NCBI RefSeq assembly: GCF_020283565.1 | Contig: NC_060061.1 | Coordinates: 1,178,001-1,242,000 of the forward strand | Source: Trifolium pratense | Lineage: Eukaryota > Streptophyta > Magnoliopsida > Fabales > Fabaceae | Length of the DNA stretch: 64,000 nt | Direction: 5' to 3' | Shown here: positions 58,692 through 64,000 of the stretch, in pieces | Layout of the letters: each line of letters opens with the position of its first letter | How positions within the stretch are numbered: position 1 is the first letter of the stretch | The notes under the pieces: generated by a model | Told to the model about the DNA's origin: nothing | Databases searched by the model: none | Seen by the model: the letters and a program-made list of their open reading frames with translations, nothing else | Made by a program: the position numbers and the translations under genes

Positions 58692-59143
58692 TTTTTAGTA
58701 ATCCGTTACTTATGAGTTTCTTGCGGGCCCTATTTTTATAAATCCGCTACGTACAAGTTTCTCGCACGCCCTATTTTTATTCATCCACTACGTACGAGTT
58801 TCTAGCACGTCCTATTTTTACTCATCCGCTACCTACGAGTTTCTTAGGTGCCCTAATTTTATTCATCCGCTACTTAAGTAGCGAACAGTGTTTTATAATT
58901 TATATTACACAAATTATCAAAAACAAATTATTTATATTTATTTTTAATTTTTTTTATTATACTTTTTTCGGGCTTGCGGACCGCCCGCGGCTCATTCTGC
59001 CTAGCCCATATTTTAATCGGCCTTTATCGGGCCGGGCTAAAAAGCCCGGAAATAATTCGGGCAAGGATTTTCAAGGCCCGAGCCCGGGAAAAAATTGGGC
59101 TTGGCGGCCGACAGATTCGGGCTAGCCCATTTTGACGGCTTTA
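58692..59143. mobile_element. hAT-type MITE with minisatellite, copy 3 (left end missing)
   Basis: Enters the 40-bp minisatellite in mid-array and then follows copy 2 unit by unit (CTAGCACGTCC and AGTAGCGAACRGTG variants shared) to the right terminus, TTTTGACGGCTTTA. Copies 2 and 3 are closer to each other than to copy 1. Confidence 0.75.
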
Positions 59144-60182
59144 CTTGTGCTTGGATAAAGTTTTTAATAATAGTAATATTTTGGCTTTCATGTATTTTAG
59201 ATAAAAAATTAAGTATTTCAAAATTTTGATATGAAGTTATTTTAGACATATAACGAGTATATATTAAATAATATTAATTATTTGAAATTTTGTAGACATG
59301 AGCAATATGATAAGAGTGGAAATAAGGGGATTAGTTTTGTGAGTGGGTGAAAATAGGGTGACTAAAATTGTAATAAAATAAATTATTAATTATCAATAAT
59401 GTAATTGAACAATATTCTAGATATGATTTATTATTTTTTAATTTAAATATGATTTGGTCAAACAATTACTATTAATAAAATTAATAATTTTGTTGTATGA
59501 TTCAATCAATAATTCATTTAATTATTTATTTAGGTGTATAAAATATTTAAAATAAGTTGAGTAAAAAAAAATATTTAAAATAAGGTTCCTAATAAATATT
59601 TTAAAACTATTGTCGACAAATAATAAAATATAAAAGTAAAATAGTTTAGACAGTAAAAAAATAAATTATCTTTTTGACGGAAAATGAACGAATGAATTAT
59701 TGACACGCTACATTAAGTTTGTGAACAAAGTCTCTTTTGTTAGTTCAATAATCTACTGGCTAGATTCACACTATAAGTGTGTAGAAGTGAGAAATTCAGA
59801 ATCCACACTATGAACATTCAATAGTGTATGTAGTAACTACCAACTAAACTACAATTACGAAACTGTTGCGAATAAAGTGTTATGTTATAGTATAGAATAT
59901 ATAAATTATACCAAAAAGTAAAAATAGAATAAATAACAAAAATAATAATCATGTGTCTAATGGTATATGTTTGAGATTTTAAAGTATACTTGAGGTCTTA
60001 ATTTTCTATATCAATTTTTGTGTTAGATCAGTCTTCGTTGTTGGATGGTGAAATTGCTCTCTAAATTAGTTACTATTTATTTTTGGAGCGGATATCAAGT
60101 TAAAAAAATAAAAATTAGGACCAAGATTGAGCAGAACAATTTAATGTTATAGATGTTAGACAGAACATGAACATAAAAGAAA
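59144..60182. other. AT-rich spacer upstream of CCS52B
   Basis: Very A/T-rich; no bounded feature. Confidence 0.4.
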
Positions 60183-60321
60183 CCTCAACGGTATACAAAT
60201 TTATGTGACAAACCCAAACTGGTATTTGACCGTTGCAGCAATATCTAACTCTCATTCAGGAAAATAATATTAAATTAATAAACTTCCCATAACCAGCTCT
60301 CACAATTCGACCGTTATAAAC
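60183..60321 (+). promoter_or_regulatory. CCS52B promoter: three AACGG (MSA-type) cores and TATA box
   Basis: AACGG cores at 60187-60191 (+), 60230-60234 (-, in TGCAACGGTCA, one mismatch from YCYAACGGYYA) and 60311-60315 (-). The last abuts TATAAA at 60315-60320, about 115 bp before the ATG. Such M-specific activator sites bind MYB3R factors and drive G2/M expression, which fits the known mitotic peak of CCS52B. A CT-rich leader follows at 60320-60416. Confidence 0.65.
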
Positions 60322-60434
60322 CTCTTCCTCCTTCTTCTTCCTTAATTCCTCCGAATCAAAAAAACCTCTCTTTCTCTCTCTATCTCTCTCTGTTTCTCTT
60401 TCTCTCTCTCTCTTTGATTTCACAGAGAAGAAAA

Positions 60435-63382
60435 ATGGAGTCACCACAAGCAAGAAAATCTGGGATAAACCTCCCAGCTGGAATGTCCAGCATAGCATCA
60501 CTCCGCCTCGAAACCCTATCAACTCCACCATCATCCGCTTCGCCTCGCGCAATCTCAAACCTTTCATCATCACCATCTTCAAAAAATTCTACATGTAGTG
60601 ATAGATTCATACCATGTAGATCATCATCAAGACTCCACACATTCGGTTTAATCGATAAACCATCACCGGTTAAAGAAGGGAGTAATGAAGCTTATTCCAG
60701 ATTGTTGAAATCTGAGCTTTTTGGATCTGATTTTGCTTCTCCTTCTTCTCCTGCAGGTCCTTGTTCTCCTAGTAAGAATATGTTACGGTTTAAGACAGAT
60801 TCTTCTGGTCCTTCTTCTCCGTTTTCGCCTTCTCCTTCGATTTTTGGACAATATTCTGGATTCTCTAATGAGTGTTCTACTCCTCCTAAGCCTCCTAGGA
60901 AAGTCCCTAAAACACCCAACAAGGTAAGCAAGATCTTCTATTTGAACATGAAATTGTTTAATTTTATTGTATTTTTTAATTGAGTTAGACCTTGTTTTTT
61001 AGGATTTGATTAGGTCTAAAATGTATGCTGATTTTGTTGTAGATATAGTTACCCCTAAACCCTAAGATAGAATCATATATTCATAGCATAGGTCTTACTG
61101 AATGAGATAGTGCTATAAGGTTTTAAAAATCTGTATGTTACCGTGAAAACAGCCGCGACAAAATGGTATAGGTAGCTGCTGTTACTGTTTTCCACCATTT
61201 TTATAGAGTTAAAAAAATAAATTATGCAACAACGCCATTACGGAAGAGACAAAATGCTAATAGACATAGACTTCTGTTTTTTTCAATTGAAATGAATAAA
61301 AATCACCATTTTTAGTACAAATATATTCAATAAGATTTGTGCAACATTGTCATCAATTCACACCGTCAGCAATTCACACCGCGATAATAGCTGTTGTGGT
61401 AACGGTTAATGTTTCATTGTGATCCTTAATTAATTAATGTTGAGGAGAATTGCAGCCGATGCTCGTGCGGCCTCAAAAGCCCGTAGTGCCTGGAATCCTG
61501 ATCCGGTCATGAGTTGAACAATTTGAGTCCTTTGTTCTTTTTAAATAAAGTTGATTTTTTGAACTCTAGAATTAAAATTGTATATGCATTATTCATTTCT
61601 CAAGCTCTAAAACTTTGCAAGTTAAGTATTTAACAGTGTCTTTGATACAGTAAAAAAAATTCTTAGAGAACTAATAGTGATTTATGAATGTTGATTGCTA
61701 AAATTGAACAAGTGTTTTTGCAGGTTCTAGATGCCCCTTCACTTCAAGATGACTTTTACTTGAATCTTGTGGACTGGTCCTCACAAAATACTCTAGCAGT
61801 GGGACTTGGCACTTGTGTTTATCTCTGGAGTGCTTCAAACAGTAAAGTGAGTATGAATCTGCCAAGTGCCAACAATAACATTATCACAAACATGTACAAT
61901 AATAATTAACCTATATCTTTGTGTGGCTTTCTTTCAGGTGACTAAGTTGTGTGACTTGGGACCTTATGATGGTGTATGTTCTGTCCAGTGGACTAAGGAG
62001 GGTTCTTTCATATCCATTGGTACAAACCTTGGTCAAGTTCAGGTACCTTATTAGCTTACTTAAAAATTTATTTGCTTTTACAATCAATGTATTTGAATTT
62101 TGATTTGATGATAGAGAATAATGAGAGCATTTTTGTCTTATGGTAACAGATTTGGGATGGTACTAAATGCAAGAAGGTGAGAACAATGGCAGGTCATCAA
62201 ACAAGAACCGGTGTCTTAGCATGGAATTCTCGCATATTGGCTTCAGGGAGTAGGGATAGGAACATACTTCAACATGACATGAGAGTTTCAAGTGACTTTA
62301 TTGGCAAGCTTGTTGGTCACAAGTCTGAGGTAAAAAGAATTTAACAAACAAATACTCATTGAACTAGTAATAATGTTTTATAAGGTCAATTATTTATGTA
62401 AATAGAGAAATTGATGCCAACTTTTATCCTTCAACTTTAACAGGTATGTGGATTGAAATGGTCCTGTGATGACAGGGAACTTGCTTCTGGTGGTAATGAT
62501 AATCAGGTATGTCTCTCTTTCCAATGCTGTCAAACTCGATATCCTTCAAGTCAGAACTCGAGGATCCTAACACGTAACAATAATCACAAGACCCTACCAA
62601 TTCTACTTAAAGTGACATGATTAAATAAAGATAACAAAGACTTAGGACATGATTAAATTATATAAAGTGAGAATTGAAAAATAGAGACTCTTTCTTTCTT
62701 TTAACAAGATTAAAGCACACACAAAATTGCATCATTCGATACTTTTTGTTTAGTTTTGTGAACTTTTAATTCACCTCTTCTTCAATGTTATGTTATGAGC
62801 AGCTATTGGTATGGAATCAGCATTCTCAGCAACCAACTTTGAGACTCACAGAGCACACTGCTGCTGTGAAAGCCATTGCTTGGTCACCTCACCAGAGCAA
62901 CCTTCTTGTGTCTGGTGGTGGAACTGCCGATAGGTGTATTCGTTTCTGGAACACAACAAATGGCCACCAATTGAACCATGTTGACACTGGAAGCCAGGTT
63001 TATTTTTGTTCAATATTACAACAAGAATCCATATAATGAAAAAAGAGTGCATCTTATCTTATTAATTTAATGCCATAATCATGCAGGTGTGTAACCTTGC
63101 TTGGAGTAAAAATGTGAATGAGCTAGTCAGTACTCATGGTTACTCACAAAATCAAATCATGGTGTGGAAATATCCATCACTGGCAAAGGTATTTTACTTT
63201 GAAAGTTCAAGATATACTTTAGAATAATTCTAACCAGAAATGATTATTTAAGTACAAAATGTCTTAACCTTATGGATATTTTTTTATTAGGTTGCAACTC
63301 TAACGGGTCACAGCATGAGAGTACTATACCTTGCAATGTCTCCTGATGGTCAGGTATTAATGTCTACATAACAACATGATTA

Positions 63383-63450
<68 letters not shown>

Positions 63451-63880
63451 AATTGTTCCTTATTTTTGTTTACATCAATTTTAATTCAATGATGAATAAT
63501 ACAATTGCAGACAATAGTGACTGGTGCTGGGGATGAAACTCTGCGGTTTTGGAATGTTTTCCCATCAATGAAAACACCTGTAAGCATCTAACCAATTTTC
63601 AATTATGCCTATAATATAAAGCACGGGCAGTCCTTGAATTAGGCGTGTTTTCGTGTCGGACAGACACAACACTTATGATTACTTATGATTACATTAATTA
63701 TATTATTTTCTTAACTTATTATCGGTATCACCGTGTCATTGTTGTGTCCGTGTTCATGCTTCATACACTTATCCTATATTTTCAATGCTACTTGAGTCCT
63801 AACTTTTGTATTTGCTGTCCTTTCAGACCCCAGTTAAAGATACAGGCCTATGGTCACTGGGCCGCACCCAAATTCGATGA
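60435..63880 (+). CDS. CCS52B: CCS52B / FIZZY-RELATED 3, APC/C activator, 10 exons
   Basis: A Cdh1-type WD40 protein that recruits D-box/KEN-box substrates such as mitotic cyclins to the anaphase-promoting complex. Exons: 60435-60923, 61724-61846, 61938-62042, 62150-62329, 62444-62506, 62803-62997, 63087-63188, 63291-63353, 63511-63579, 63827-63880; all introns are GT-AG and phase 0; 480 residues. N-terminal [11 protein letters not shown] is typical of the B type. The C-box DRFIPCR is at residues 56-62, the Cdh1-specific motif [11 protein letters not shown] at 87-97 and [14 protein letters not shown] at the end of exon 1. Seven WD40 repeats follow ([48 protein letters not shown]). The C-terminal Ile-Arg tail that docks on APC3 is intact (TQIR). 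The ATG at 60435 gives the conserved start. Nothing odd in the frame. B rather than A type is judged from the N-terminus. Confidence 0.95.
61120..61430. repeat. Possible repeat in CCS52B intron 1
   Basis: GCCGCGACAAAATGG near the left and CACACCGCGATAATAGCTG near the right are weakly complementary in feel and GC-richer than the intron. 61455-61500 also reads as an open [16 protein letters not shown] stretch, of unknown origin. Confidence 0.3.
63386..63447. repeat. (TA)n microsatellite in CCS52B intron 8
   Basis: About 30 TA units between exons 8 and 9. Confidence 0.95.
63641..63768. repeat. Dispersed GTGTCGGACAG repeat, copy 4, in CCS52B intron 9
   Basis: GCGTGTTTTCGTGTCGGACAG at the left and GTGTCCGTGTTCATGCTTCATA at the right match the family at 25333, 42629 and 47775. 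It includes a short ACTTATGATT duplication. Confidence 0.55.
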
Positions 63881-64000
63881 CCCATTAAGCAAAAGCCTCA
63901 AATGAAACTGAAACAAGGAATTGAATCTTATTATGACAGAAGAAGGAATTGAATCTTATTATGACAAAAGATGATGAAAACTGAAAAGAAATTGTTTATA
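63881..64000 (+). other. CCS52B 3' untranslated region start
   Basis: Directly follows the TGA. Contains a tandem copy of GAATTGAATCTTATTATGAC (near 63918 and 63947). The transcript end lies at or beyond the window. Confidence 0.5.

Noticed and set aside
60256..60931. Minus-strand ORFs over CCS52B exon 1 and its leader
   Set aside because: Shadows of the real exon and of the CT-rich leader (Arg/Glu repeats).
61455..61505. Extra CCS52B exon in intron 1 ([16 protein letters not shown])
   Set aside because: Joining exon 1 directly to 61724 gives the conserved TPNKVLDAP sequence; this stretch has no place in the family alignment.

Overview
This is a plant nuclear window, AT-rich and dominated by small transposable elements and simple repeats. 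A papilionoid legume, probably close to Medicago or Trifolium, is the best guess. That rests on the kinds of SINE, TRIM and MITE present and on a CCS52B-type gene whose N-terminus looks like legume orthologues. It is an inference from the sequence alone.

Three genes look intact. (1) A MIR172 microRNA gene lies at about 23.8-24.5 kb (+): both arms of the hairpin carry the canonical miR172/miR172* duplex, behind a TATA box and CT-rich leader. (2) An ARP5 gene (nuclear actin-related protein 5, INO80 chromatin remodeller subunit) lies at 30165-35044 (+), with 12 exons and 717 (or 716) residues. (3) A CCS52B/FZR3 gene (Cdh1-type activator of the anaphase-promoting complex) lies at 60435-63880 (+), with 10 exons and 480 residues, below a TATA box and three AACGG (MSA/MYB3R-type) cores.

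Region by region. 0-23 kb holds no intact gene. It contains Helitron, CACTA, TRIM, SINE, hAT-like and MULE-like fragments, a 189-bp tandem repeat (5.5-6.2 kb), a 49-base G run (11.56 kb), a long foldback element (12.6-13.5 kb), a hAT-type MITE with an internal 40-bp minisatellite (17.8 kb), and a broken minus-strand DUF4283/zinc-knuckle ORF from a LINE (18.5-19.4 kb). 23-30 kb holds a Stowaway-like MITE, MIR172, SINE and Helitron copies. 30-35 kb is ARP5. 35-38.6 kb is packed with MITEs, several with clear target-site duplications (TSDs).

38.9-51.5 kb is a mosaic of captured or duplicated gene pieces. An HMGB-like first exon (tentative) is followed by a CESA pseudogene with several disabling lesions, including a hAT-type MITE that splits an exon with an 8-bp TSD. 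Joined to it are two copies, about 5.3 kb apart, of a PTAR1-like (prenyltransferase alpha repeat) gene fragment. Each copy runs into a 29-bp GATGTCCCT-type satellite with higher-order structure, and the second array contains a LINE RNase H relic. 51.5-60 kb contains a 303-bp TRIM with perfect TSD, a FAR1/MULE transposase pseudogene, and a 1.7-kb TIR element in a TA microsatellite that carries an array of six short palindromes. 60-64 kb is CCS52B.

The genes have no operon-like relationship. MIR172 (developmental timing and nodulation through AP2-type targets), ARP5 (chromatin) and CCS52B (cell cycle) are independent loci separated by repeats. All splice maps were made by hand from consensus sites and reading-frame continuity.
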